Below, one piece after another: positions 1 through 9,219 of a DNA stretch of 40,207 nucleotides. The notes below the pieces were generated by a model that did no database searches, was not told the DNA's origin, and saw only the letters and a program-made list of their open reading frames with translations. A program made the translations under genes and the position numbers. Position 1 is the stretch's first letter. Each line of letters begins with the position of its first letter. The stretch comes from Candidatus Palauibacter australiensis (GTDB lineage: Bacteria > Gemmatimonadota > Gemmatimonadetes > Palauibacterales > Palauibacteraceae): NCBI GenBank assembly GCA_026705295.1, contig JAPPBA010000110.1, forward strand, positions 1 through 40,207, in the 5' to 3' direction.

Positions 1-226
1 ATTCGTGAGCGAGCAGGTCTCGCACGAGGAAACGACCGACGAATCCGGTTGCGCCGGTGACCAGGACATTGCGAAAGTCGGCGGGCGAAACCGCGGGAGC
101 CGGGGTTGCATCGGCTAGCGCGGCGCGAACGGATCGGCGCAGGGTGGTGAGATCGCGCTGGCAATCGGGCGGCAGGGTCCCTACCAGTGGCGGCACCTGG
201 TGCCTTGTCGCGGATGCGCTGGCCAT
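1..226 (-). CDS. Thioester reductase-like NAD(P)-binding protein, 5' part only
   Basis: Reading the minus strand from an ATG at 226-224 gives an open frame that runs off the window edge. After about 50 residues it shows NVLVTGATGFVGRFLVRDLL, a glycine-rich Rossmann motif (TGATGFVG) of the type found in thioester reductase / NAD-binding-4 domains and extended SDRs. The gene lies only 7 bases past the PKS stop. An alternative GTG start at 241-239 would overlap the PKS end. The PKS has no thioesterase, so this protein is the obvious candidate for NAD(P)H-dependent release of the acyl chain from the ACP as an aldehyde or alcohol. The Rossmann motif is seen directly; the release role is inference, and a sugar epimerase-like SDR is possible because the catalytic Tyr/Lys region lies outside the window. 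Confidence 0.75.
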   Translation of the reverse strand, partial: MASASATRHQVPPLVGTLPPDCQRDLTTLRRSVRAALADATPAPAVSPADFRNVLVTGATGFVGRFLVRDLLAHE

Positions 227-233
227 GGCGGAA

Positions 234-3200
234 TCAGTCACCCGCGACAGGACCGGCGCTCGGCACCGTCGACGAAATCACTCGTCGCGCGGATCCGTCG
301 AAGCCGTGAACCGGGGCGGGTTCATCCTTTGGGAAGTGGTCCTCGAACCTGTTCGCGAAGGGCGAGCGCCGCCGGCGTACCCGGTGTTCGGGTTGCCGTG
401 AGACCTCCGCCGACCCGTCGGTTTCGGCCGCGGTCTCACCCTCCCCATCCGATTCGGCTCCGTATACGATCATCTCCGCCAGTGACAGGGCGGAGGCGGT
501 CGTCATCAGCTCGAGGGCGCTCACCTGCCGGTTGAACTGGGCCTGGATGAAGGCGCCGAGTTCCGCGACCGAAATCGAGGTGAGCCCGAAGCTCGACAGC
601 GGCTCGGCGACATCGCCCTCTTCGTGCCCGCAAAGCTCGGCCACCTTGGCGGAGATCTGCGCGACGACGCTCTCGAGGGTCAGTTCGCCGCGCACGTTCA
701 CCTCGAACGCCGCCTGGTTGTTCAGCAGGCGCCCGTTGCGCATGTAGTCCGGGGAATCGACGGTCCACGCCGGGTTGGAGAAGAGCGCGGTGACCAGATG
801 GTCATGCCCCGTCGTGCCCCGCTCCGGCGTGCCGGGCTCCGGCGTGCCGGGCGCCATCGCGCGCAGGGCGTAGTCGAGATTGGCGATCGCGAAATTCGCG
901 CTCACCGTCGTCATTCCCGCCGCGCGCATCATCCGCATCACGTGGAGGCTGCGCGCCGCCATCCCGACCTCCGTGACGGGGCCGAGGTTGTACGAAAACC
1001 CGGGCAGCCCCTGCCGGCGACGCCAGGCCGCCAGCCCGTCCAGAAAGGCGCTCGCGCTGCTGTAGTTGACCTGCCCCACGTTCCCGAACGTCGAGGCGAT
1101 CGACGAGAAGAGGACGAAGTAGTCGAGGGCGCAGTCGGTCGTGGCATCGTGCAGGTTCAAAGCGCCGCGCGCCTTGGGCGCGAACACATTCTCCAGGGAC
1201 TCGGCGGAAGTGTCGAGGAACGAGCGGTCCTCCAGCGTTCCGGCGAGGTGGAAAACGCCCTTGAGCGGCCGTTGCACCCCGGCGATGCAGCGGCGCACAT
1301 CCTCCGCGTCGCGCACGTCGCCCGAAACGATCTCGATTTCGTAATCGCCGGTCATCTTCGACAGCGTGGTCGTCTGGCGGAGCCACTCGACGCTCCGTCG
1401 ACGCTCCGGATCGCGGTCCATCAGGGTGACGTGCCGGGCCCCCGCCGCGATCAGGTAGGGCACCAGGCGCAGCCCGAAACCGCCCAGCCCGCCCGTGACC
1501 AGGTAGGTGGCCTCCGGGTCGAGGAAGGGGCGCGTGTCCGCGATCGCGAACCCCCGATTCGCCGCGTCGGACGGCGTCTTCAGGACCAGTTTCCCCTGGT
1601 GCCGGCCCGTCGTCATCAGGCGGAGCGCCCTGGCGTAGTCGCCGTACCCGTAGGCGGTGAGTCGCGGTGGCGGCACCGCACCCTCGTTCATGAGGTCCAG
1701 ACAGGCCTGCGAGAGCATGTGCGACAGCACCGGATCGTCGAGCATCAGCCGGTCGACGTCGATCGCGGCGAAGCGGAGGTTCTTGCGGAAGACCCGCATG
1801 CCCAGCGAGTTGTCCGTGAAGATGTCGACCTTCCCGATCTCGCAGTGCCACCCCGATGGCCTAAGGGCCTTGAGGCACAGGGCGATGTGGTGGCCCGCGA
1901 GCGAATTCAACACGACATCGACGCCTTCGCCGCCCGTTGCCTCCATCAGGTCGTCGTACCACTCGTGGCTGTGCGAATCGAACGCCCCGCGCACGCCCAT
2001 CTCGAGCAACTGCTCGCGCTTGCTCCGATTGCCGGCGGTCGCGTAGACCTCCGCCCCGACGTGGTGCGCCAGCGCGATCGCCGCCTGTCCGACGCCGCCC
2101 ATCGCGGAGTGGATGAGGACCCGCTGTCCCTCCTTGAGACGGGCCAGGTGGATGAGCGCGTAGTACGCGGTCACGGTGACGGAGAGGGACGCCGCGGCCT
2201 CCTCCATGCTCAACCTGGGCGGCTTGAGGAAGGCCAGGTGCTCGTTCACGACGATTCGGTTGGCGATGCAGCCGCCCGTCGTGACGGCCACCTCGTCTCC
2301 GGGGCTCAGGCGCTTCACGTCCGGGCCGGCGCGGCGTACGACGCCGCTTCCCTCGATGCCGACCTCGCGGCCCAGCGCCGAGCGCTCGTAGGCCATCGCG
2401 GGGAGGAGCCCCAGCGTCACCATGACATCCCGAAAGTTCAGCGCCGCCGCGGCCATCTCGATCTCGACGTCGGAGGGTCCGAGCGGGGGCAACGCGGTGG
2501 TCGCCACCTGCAGGCCGCTCACCTGACCGGGGTTGTCGAGCCGGAGCCGGTAGGGGGGATCCGCTTCCGCGGGCACGAGCGGCCAGCGATCCCGAACGCT
2601 CACGACGCGCGGCACCCACAAGCGTCCGTCCCTGATCGCCAGCTCCCGCTCGCGCGGGTCACACGCGTCGAGCCGGGCCAGCGCCTCCAGGTCGCCGGCG
2701 GCGCCCAGATCCACGAGACGGAAGTCGATCTTTGTGTCCTCGGCGAGAAGCTCGAGCGCCAGGCTGCGCACGGCTCCCCACAACGCGCTCCCTCGCGGCG
2801 CCTCCACGCCGCAAACGGCACCCTGCGTCACGACGTTCAGGCGACAACTCCGGGTCGCGCTCTCCAGCCGGAAGGGCGCGAGGGCCTGGAGGAAGGCGAC
2901 GAGGCGCCACACCGCTCGCTCGCCCGTCGGATCATCCAGGTCCGCCCCGACGAAGAAATCGATCGCCTCGAGGTCGGCCCCCGACGGCCACTCTTCCAGC
3001 GATGCAAAATCTCCGCCCTCGATGGCGCTCCCGGGGACGCGATACGCTTCGGCCAACTCGAGTTGCGCAGTCCACTCCGTGGCCAGGCTGCCGGGTTCGC
3101 CGATCACCCAGCGGGGACCGGCGGCGCCGACCGAAGCGGCCGTCGGCGCGGGATCCTCCTGCGCAGCCTGCAGGAGCGTCGTGCGGGAGCCGGCATGAAG

Positions 3201-6200
3201 AGTGGTCCAGCCGTTCCCCGGCTCGATGACGTCGCTCTCGGCATGCGAGATGAGCGCCAGTCCCCCGGGCACGGCCAGCCGCTCGAGAACCGCCCACGCT
3301 TCGGCCCAGCGATCCCCGGCCGCTCCGTCTTCGCCCGCGTCACGGTGCAGAAGGATGATTTCGGCCGCGGCGGGCCGTAGCAGACCCGTCGCCATGTCCG
3401 TGTCGAACGCGCCCTCCGCCGTGGCGTCCAGCGACGCGAAGCGAATCGCGGCATCACGGTGGTTGAAGGCGTCGTAGAGTGCGCGCGTGGACTCTTCATC
3501 GGCGCCTAGCAGCCAGTACTCGCTCTGCGCGTCGGGGCCGGAGAGATGCTCCAGGCATCGCTCGAGCATGGTCCGCTCCGCGTCCCGGCGGCCGGCAATC
3601 TCGATGACGTGACAGGCGTACGGGTCGCCTGCCGCACCCTGTTCGAGGGCGGCGATGAGGGCGGCGGGATCGACGTCTCCGTCCCGGATCGCCTCTCCGA
3701 TCCGGGGCGCCGGCGGCACGAACTTGGGTTGCCAGCGAATGAGGTGCTTGCTGTCGGGGACGTCGCTCCAGCGCGGATTGCTGTTGAAGGAGTGATACTC
3801 CCCGATGTGCGCGAGCAGCTGCCCGGTATCGGTGTCGTAGAAGCTGAGCCGCCCGATGTACAGCTCGCCGAGAGGCTTGTTGTACTGGCCCCGCTCGTCC
3901 ACGTCGAACCAGTCGCCCGTATCGACGAGAAAACAGGTGATGCGCGGCCCCGTCGGGGGGCGCACGAACGTGATGTCGCACGCCCGCTGCGGCATGGAGA
4001 AGAAGTCGGGCAGCCGCATCAGGTAGCGTAGAAAAATCTGCAGCCCGCCGTCGGTGAGCGGGGGATAGAGGAGATATCCCTCCTCGCGGCCGGACGCCCA
4101 CAGTTCCTGATCGACCTCGATCTCGAACAGCAGGTCCGTCGAATCCGAGTCCATCTCGATCCGCTGGACGCTGCGGAACTCGGGGCCGAACTCGAAGGCA
4201 TCCCCGACGACCGCTTCAATCTGGTCGTAAAACTCCTCTCCCGTCGCGAGGGGCGAGGGATCGAAGTCGGAAGCGAGGACATCGTTCAGGGTCGGGAATG
4301 CATCGACGGCATGGTTTTCATCCACGCGCCGCACCCGTCCGCGGCAGTGCAGCGTTCCCGCCTCATCGTCCTCGAAGGATCGGGTGGAGATGGTGAACGT
4401 GAACTGGCCGGGGGCGTCGGGTACGGGGAACAGGGCCGTCTGCAGCCGTACCGGCGTCGGGTTCACCGGCGTGTGCTGCAGGAACTCGATCTCCTCGATG
4501 TTGATGGGATCCCCGGAGAACGCCTGCAGCAGAAGCTCGATGTATCCGGCGGCCGGAATGATCGGGGCCCGGTGGACGCGGTGGTCGGTCAGCCAGGGAA
4601 AGTCCTTCTCGGAGAGCCGCGCCTCGAACAGGACGTGGTCGCAGGCGACGCGGTGTCCGACGAGCGGGCCGTGGGAGTACTCGCCGCGCCGGACGAAAAT
4701 CTCGTCGTCCACCAGGTCATCGCTGGTCGTGGTCTCTTCCTTGGGATGGCCGGGAAGGAGATGAGCGATGGGTTCCGGGCGCGGATACTGCGAGGCAAAA
4801 TCCAACGTGACGCCGGCCCGGTAGAGGTTCCCCATGGCCTCCTGAAAGCGCGGGCACGCATCCTCATCCTTCATCAGTGTGGGGAGACAGGCCGCGGCTG
4901 GGCTGGCCGCTTCCAGACACTGCCGGATGAGCGGCTGCAGCGCGCCGTGCGGGGCGATCTCCAGGACCACGTCGGGCCGGCATTCCCGCCTCACGGTCTC
5001 CATCGCTGCGCCGAAGAGCACGCGGTGCCGGATGTTGGACCACCAGTAGGCGTTGTCCAGACGCTCGACCGTCGCCCCGGTGACGGACGACACCATGGGC
5101 ACGTCGAAGTTGAAGTCGCATTCGTTCAGGAAGGCGAGCGCCTGAAGCGCGTCGTCCCGCAGCGGATCCATGGCGCTGGAGTGGAATGCGATGTTCCCGG
5201 GGATCAGCCGGTTCTGCAGGCCGCGCCGGTCGAGTTCGGCCATCACCGGCCGCAGCGCGGATTCCCTCCCGCAGATGACGGTGTTGGCGGGCGAGTTCTC
5301 GCAGGCGATCTCCACCTCGGCCTGCCGGTGGTCTTCCAGCAGGTCCTCCACACCCGGCCGGTCGAGGCCGACCGCCAGCATCCGACCGGAGCCGGCCACC
5401 CGCTGCTGCAGCGTGGCGCGGTGGTAGACGAGCCGCGTGGCCTCGGCGAGGGAAAGCGCCCCGCTCGCGTACGCCGCGGCGACTTCGCCCGAACTGTGCC
5501 CGACGGCGCAGTCCGGATGCACACCCCATGTCGCCAGCAGCTCCACCAAGGCACACTGGATCATGAAGATGGCCGGCTGGGCGAGCTGAACCTCGTTCAA
5601 CTCCTCCTGGCTCGCCGAGAAACAGGCGTCGCGCAGCGACACGTCCGAGTGCTTCCGCCACTCGTCCTCGATGGCGTCGACGACCCGCCGGAAGACGGGG
5701 TCGGCATCGTACAGATCGCGTCCGCACCCTGCCCATTGCGTGCCCTGCCCCGAGAACACCATGGCCACCCGGCGCTCGCCCGCTTCCACCGTTGAGATCG
5801 GGGAGGGGTCTTCCGCGAAGGCGTCCAGTGCCTCGACCAACTCCGGGCGGCTGCGGACGACGAACGCCGCACGCACGGGGAACTGGGCGCGGCGCCGGCC
5901 CAGGTTGCCGGCCAGCGTGTAGAGGTCGATCTCCCGCCCATCCAGAAACTCCCGCAGGCGTCGTGCGCTCTCCTCCAGGGCCTTCGGCGTCCGCGCCGAG
6001 AGAGGGATCACGTAGCCGGTGTCCGGCGCCAGCGGCACCGACCACGCCCTGGATGGGTCCGGCCGGTACTCCCGCACGACGCAGTGTCCGTTCGCGCCGC
6101 CGAACCCGAAGGAGTTGATCCCGACGACGACCGGGTGGTCGGGGAATGGCTCGCAGGCGGTCTGCACCTCCATCGGACCGCGGTCGAAATCTATCTCCGG

Positions 6201-7388
6201 ATTTGGAATCAGGTAGTTCTTCGAGATGGGGGCGAACGTCCGCCGCCGCATCATGAGGATGACCTTCAGCAGCGCACAACTGAACGCCGCGGCCTCGAGG
6301 TGTCCCACGTTGCTCTTCACGCTGGCCACGCGGAGCGGCACCTCGCGCTCGACGCCGCCGAACGCCTCGGCAATGGCGTTTCCTTCGATGCGGTCGCCCA
6401 CGACCGTGCCGGTCGCATGCGCCTCCACGTAGTCGAAGTCCTCCGGCCGCAGTCCCGCCCGCTTGCAGGCCTCGCGCATGAGTTCGACCTGTGAATGCCG
6501 CGTCGGCGCCGTGATGTAGCGCCCCTGGGCGAGTCCTGCGGCGTCATCGGCGGTCCCGGCCGTGTTGACCGCCGTGGCTTCGATCGCCGCGAAGATGTGA
6601 TCTCCGTCCCGCTCTGCCGCTTCCAGCGGCTTGACGGCGAACACGAACGCGCCTTCGGACCGCATGTAGCCGTTGGCGTCGGCGTCGAAGGAGTGACAGC
6701 TGGCGTCGGGACTGATGACGCCGAGTGCGTTGAAGGAGGCGCTGCAGCGGGCGGAACCCAGGTAGGTGGCGGCACCCACCAGAGCCTGCTCGCAATCGCC
6801 CTGACGGATCGCGTTCACCGCCGTGTGAAGCGCGGTCAGCGACGCCGAGCAGGCGGTGGAGGTCGCGATCGACGGACCCATGAGGTTGAGATGGTAGGAG
6901 ATCCGGTTCGCCAGCATCGAGGCATCGATGCTCAGGATGGAGAACTCGTTGGTCCCGAACAGGGCGCGCCAGTTCGCGGTGGAGGCGACCTGGGCTCCGA
7001 TGAAGACGCCCGTGCGACTGTTGCGGAGGGCGTTCAGGCTCCAGCCGGCGTGTTCGCAGCTCTCCCACGCGCAGCCCAGTAGCATCCGGATCTGCGGGTC
7101 CATGTAGGCCATTTCGTGATGGGAGACCCCGAACAGGCCCGGATCCATCCGCTGCTCGAGGTCGTCGCGGAGCAGCCCTTCGTACGGACTGCCGAAACGA
7201 CCCGGGCCCGAGAACCGTCCGACCGGCTGGTAGCCCCGGCCGTAGCGCTCGGTGACAGGCTCCTGGACAACCTCGCGTTCGCTGAGGAGCCGCCAGAAAT
7301 CGTCGTCCGTGCGGATGCCGCCGGGCATCCGGTAGGCATAGCCGACGATGGCGATGGAAGCGCCGGATGTACCTGCGATGGAAGTCAC
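234..7388 (-). CDS. Single-module reducing type I polyketide synthase (KS-AT-DH-pseudoMT-ER-KR-ACP)
   Basis: A 2384-residue multidomain synthase that should build a reduced acyl chain iteratively. Domains in order: KS about 11-440 (TACSAS Cys180, EAHATGT His324, His363); AT about 545-860 (GHSSGE, Ser632; AFHS at His736, closer to malonyl- than methylmalonyl-type motifs); DH about 905-1200 (His936, FGPEF, Asp1113); a degenerate methyltransferase-like spacer about 1215-1600; ER about 1612-1938 (HSAMGGVGQAA); KR about 1960-2190 (TGGLGGFG, Ser2096, Tyr2109); ACP about 2236-2308 (GLTS, Ser2271). There is no thioesterase. The start is GTG at 7388-7386, which forms GTGA with the radical SAM stop and has GGAGG four bases upstream; the open frame continues further upstream but would lie inside the radical SAM gene. 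The architecture resembles the small sponge-symbiont PKSs (sup/swf type), fungal reducing PKSs and animal FAS. The product is unknown. Confidence 0.95.
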   Translation of the reverse strand: MTSIAGTSGASIAIVGYAYRMPGGIRTDDDFWRLLSEREVVQEPVTERYGRGYQPVGRFSGPGRFGSPYEGLLRDDLEQRMDPGLFGVSHHEMAYMDPQIRMLLGCAWESCEHAGWSLNALRNSRTGVFIGAQVASTANWRALFGTNEFSILSIDASMLANRISYHLNLMGPSIATSTACSASLTALHTAVNAIRQGDCEQALVGAATYLGSARCSASFNALGVISPDASCHSFDADANGYMRSEGAFVFAVKPLEAAERDGDHIFAAIEATAVNTAGTADDAAGLAQGRYITAPTRHSQVELMREACKRAGLRPEDFDYVEAHATGTVVGDRIEGNAIAEAFGGVEREVPLRVASVKSNVGHLEAAAFSCALLKVILMMRRRTFAPISKNYLIPNPEIDFDRGPMEVQTACEPFPDHPVVVGINSFGFGGANGHCVVREYRPDPSRAWSVPLAPDTGYVIPLSARTPKALEESARRLREFLDGREIDLYTLAGNLGRRRAQFPVRAAFVVRSRPELVEALDAFAEDPSPISTVEAGERRVAMVFSGQGTQWAGCGRDLYDADPVFRRVVDAIEDEWRKHSDVSLRDACFSASQEELNEVQLAQPAIFMIQCALVELLATWGVHPDCAVGHSSGEVAAAYASGALSLAEATRLVYHRATLQQRVAGSGRMLAVGLDRPGVEDLLEDHRQAEVEIACENSPANTVICGRESALRPVMAELDRRGLQNRLIPGNIAFHSSAMDPLRDDALQALAFLNECDFNFDVPMVSSVTGATVERLDNAYWWSNIRHRVLFGAAMETVRRECRPDVVLEIAPHGALQPLIRQCLEAASPAAACLPTLMKDEDACPRFQEAMGNLYRAGVTLDFASQYPRPEPIAHLLPGHPKEETTTSDDLVDDEIFVRRGEYSHGPLVGHRVACDHVLFEARLSEKDFPWLTDHRVHRAPIIPAAGYIELLLQAFSGDPINIEEIEFLQHTPVNPTPVRLQTALFPVPDAPGQFTFTISTRSFEDDEAGTLHCRGRVRRVDENHAVDAFPTLNDVLASDFDPSPLATGEEFYDQIEAVVGDAFEFGPEFRSVQRIEMDSDSTDLLFEIEVDQELWASGREEGYLLYPPLTDGGLQIFLRYLMRLPDFFSMPQRACDITFVRPPTGPRITCFLVDTGDWFDVDERGQYNKPLGELYIGRLSFYDTDTGQLLAHIGEYHSFNSNPRWSDVPDSKHLIRWQPKFVPPAPRIGEAIRDGDVDPAALIAALEQGAAGDPYACHVIEIAGRRDAERTMLERCLEHLSGPDAQSEYWLLGADEESTRALYDAFNHRDAAIRFASLDATAEGAFDTDMATGLLRPAAAEIILLHRDAGEDGAAGDRWAEAWAVLERLAVPGGLALISHAESDVIEPGNGWTTLHAGSRTTLLQAAQEDPAPTAASVGAAGPRWVIGEPGSLATEWTAQLELAEAYRVPGSAIEGGDFASLEEWPSGADLEAIDFFVGADLDDPTGERAVWRLVAFLQALAPFRLESATRSCRLNVVTQGAVCGVEAPRGSALWGAVRSLALELLAEDTKIDFRLVDLGAAGDLEALARLDACDPRERELAIRDGRLWVPRVVSVRDRWPLVPAEADPPYRLRLDNPGQVSGLQVATTALPPLGPSDVEIEMAAAALNFRDVMVTLGLLPAMAYERSALGREVGIEGSGVVRRAGPDVKRLSPGDEVAVTTGGCIANRIVVNEHLAFLKPPRLSMEEAAASLSVTVTAYYALIHLARLKEGQRVLIHSAMGGVGQAAIALAHHVGAEVYATAGNRSKREQLLEMGVRGAFDSHSHEWYDDLMEATGGEGVDVVLNSLAGHHIALCLKALRPSGWHCEIGKVDIFTDNSLGMRVFRKNLRFAAIDVDRLMLDDPVLSHMLSQACLDLMNEGAVPPPRLTAYGYGDYARALRLMTTGRHQGKLVLKTPSDAANRGFAIADTRPFLDPEATYLVTGGLGGFGLRLVPYLIAAGARHVTLMDRDPERRRSVEWLRQTTTLSKMTGDYEIEIVSGDVRDAEDVRRCIAGVQRPLKGVFHLAGTLEDRSFLDTSAESLENVFAPKARGALNLHDATTDCALDYFVLFSSIASTFGNVGQVNYSSASAFLDGLAAWRRRQGLPGFSYNLGPVTEVGMAARSLHVMRMMRAAGMTTVSANFAIANLDYALRAMAPGTPEPGTPERGTTGHDHLVTALFSNPAWTVDSPDYMRNGRLLNNQAAFEVNVRGELTLESVVAQISAKVAELCGHEEGDVAEPLSSFGLTSISVAELGAFIQAQFNRQVSALELMTTASALSLAEMIVYGAESDGEGETAAETDGSAEVSRQPEHRVRRRRSPFANRFEDHFPKDEPAPVHGFDGSARRVISSTVPSAGPVAGD
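821..850 (-). repeat. Perfect 15-bp tandem duplication inside the PKS gene
   Basis: Two identical adjacent 15-base units (GCTCCGGCGTGCCGG on the plus strand, 821-835 and 836-850) encode a repeated Pro-Gly-Thr-Pro-Glu in the linker between the KR and ACP domains. The repeat is in frame and only lengthens a flexible linker. It could be a recent slippage event. Confidence 0.8.
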
Positions 7389-9175
7389 ATGGCCTCCGCC
7401 CGGCGGTCGCGCGCTGCGGCTCCCAGGACGGGCAGCCTGGCGTTCGCCGGCCCGGCGGGTCGCGGCTCCGAAGTCAGCGCGAGTTCGAAGTCCGCCAGAG
7501 CCTCGCGGACACCGTCTCCGGCAAACCGGAACTCGGCGGGGATGGCGTTCCGGCGCGCCTCCGCGCGCTGCATGGCCTTCCGTCTGAGACGGTCCTCCGG
7601 ACCCGCGGCCGAACCGGGATCCCATCCGGCTTCATGGAATGATGCCGACTCCGACTTCAGGTAGTCCTTGAAGCCGCGGAGAACGGTCTGCTGGCGCGTG
7701 AACTTCTCGCAGTGATGCCCCGTGGCGGCCAGGCTGATGGCCAGCGGCAGGAGTCGAGGGTGGTCCCTGGACACTTTGGCGATGTAGCGCGAAAACGGCG
7801 GGAGCTGTTCCGGCGTGAGGCGCCGGCGGATTCCCATGATACCCGCATAGAGGATATGCCCGGCCACCGGCTTGTGGAGGTGCGGTACGGGATTGAGGTG
7901 GTCCAGCAGAGTAAGGCAGCGGTCGAAGTAGTTCTCCAGCGTCGAATCGTAGATGGTCCCGATGACCCGGAGATACCCCTCCACCAGCGTCCCGGCATCC
8001 ATTTGCGGCTTGAAATTCAGCGAGGTGTCGTCGATTGCGACGGGTTTGTCCAGCAATCGATTCTCGCGCTCCAGCCGGGTCCAGAGGTTCGTGCCCTTGA
8101 GCGCGGTCAGCAGCCCGATCAGCGCCATCGGAATCCCGGTTTCCTGAATGAAATCGATCTGGGCATCGAACGCGTTGTCATCGTCGTCGTCGAGCCCGAG
8201 GATGAAGCCGCCCAGAACCTGCATGCCCTTCCCTTGAATCTTGCGCACAGCCTTGAACAGGTAGTCGTCATCGCGCGTGTCGATGTTCTGCGGTTTCTTC
8301 ATCTTCTTGAGCGCCTTCGGGTTGGGCGTCTCAATGCCCAGGAAGACGGAGTCGAAACCGGCCTCGATCATGACATCCATCAAGTCGTTCATCCGGACGA
8401 GATTTACGCTCGCTTCCGTGAACAGGGAAAAGGGGTGGTCGCGCTCCTTTTGCCATTCGGCGATCGCGGGGAGGAGCCTGGAGACCTCGCGCTTGTTGCC
8501 GATGAAGTTGTCGTCGACAAGAAAGAGAGGGCCCCGCCATCCCAATGCATACAGAAGCTCGAACTCGGCCACCATTTGTTCCGGGGATTTCGTTCGGGAC
8601 ACACGGCCGTACAGCTTCGTGATGTCACAGAACTCGCAGTCGAAGGGGCATCCCCGCGAGAACTGCAGACACATCGAGTAGTAGTCGTTCAGGTCGATGA
8701 GGTCGAAACGGGGAAGCGGAGCGAGGGTCACATCCGGCCTGCGCGGAGCACGATAGACGGCCTGCGCCGTCCCGTTCTCCAGGTCGCGAAGGAAGTCCGG
8801 GAAAGTCTCCTCGACCTCATCGAGCACGAAATGATCGACGCCCTCCATCTCCTCATGAAACGTAGTGGGATGCGGACCGCCGGCGATGACGGGAACCTGC
8901 GCGCGGTTGCAGCGCTCCACGACCCGCTCCAGCGAGGGGCGTTGCGGGATCATGCTCGACGTGAAGGCCAAGTCCGCCCACTCCAGGTCGGCGTCCTCGA
9001 GCGAAGTCACGTTGAGGTCGACCACGCGCAGGTTGTACCGCGATGGGAACATCGCGGCGACGGTTAGCAAGCCTAAAGGAGGAAAGGCCGCCCTGATTCC
9101 CATGATATCCAGGGCGTAGTTGTGGCCCCAGTATGTCGGCGGGTGCCTGGGATAGAGCAGCAGCGCGTTAGGCAT
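7385..9175 (-). CDS. Cobalamin-binding-type radical SAM protein (B12-SAM/DUF4070-like)
   Basis: A 596-residue enzyme with an N-terminal region (about 1-140) matching the B12-binding domain that precedes many radical SAM cores, including AGGPHPT near residue 98. The radical SAM core carries Cys176-x3-Cys180-x2-Cys183 (GCPFDCEFC) for the [4Fe-4S] cluster, followed by LYGRVSRTK and FLVDDNFIGNKREV. That pattern is typical of the family containing hopanoid methylase HpnP and other DUF4070 proteins. The ATG at 9175-9173 lacks a clear ribosome binding site. The gene ends in ATGTGA, sharing four bases with the PKS start, so the two are almost certainly translated together. A C-methyltransferase acting on the PKS product, or on an unactivated carbon of a lipid, is the leading inference. 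Whether cobalamin is really bound cannot be judged, because no clear DxHxxG motif was found. Confidence 0.88.
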   Translation of the reverse strand: MPNALLLYPRHPPTYWGHNYALDIMGIRAAFPPLGLLTVAAMFPSRYNLRVVDLNVTSLEDADLEWADLAFTSSMIPQRPSLERVVERCNRAQVPVIAGGPHPTTFHEEMEGVDHFVLDEVEETFPDFLRDLENGTAQAVYRAPRRPDVTLAPLPRFDLIDLNDYYSMCLQFSRGCPFDCEFCDITKLYGRVSRTKSPEQMVAEFELLYALGWRGPLFLVDDNFIGNKREVSRLLPAIAEWQKERDHPFSLFTEASVNLVRMNDLMDVMIEAGFDSVFLGIETPNPKALKKMKKPQNIDTRDDDYLFKAVRKIQGKGMQVLGGFILGLDDDDDNAFDAQIDFIQETGIPMALIGLLTALKGTNLWTRLERENRLLDKPVAIDDTSLNFKPQMDAGTLVEGYLRVIGTIYDSTLENYFDRCLTLLDHLNPVPHLHKPVAGHILYAGIMGIRRRLTPEQLPPFSRYIAKVSRDHPRLLPLAISLAATGHHCEKFTRQQTVLRGFKDYLKSESASFHEAGWDPGSAAGPEDRLRRKAMQRAEARRNAIPAEFRFAGDGVREALADFELALTSEPRPAGPANARLPVLGAAARDRRAEAM

Positions 9176-9219
9176 GCGAAACCGGAGGCTCGCGCGATGC
9201 GCGGGTCAGTCCGCGCGAA

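Noticed and set aside
624-3380. 918-codon plus-strand open frame opposite the PKS gene
   Set aside because: It lies wholly antisense to clearly conserved KR, ER and linker sequence, is very rich in Arg/Gly/His with no domain, and is a GC-bias shadow.
2589-3743. Active C-methyltransferase domain in the PKS
   Set aside because: The SAM-binding glycine motif is lost and spacing is irregular; treated as a pseudo-domain.
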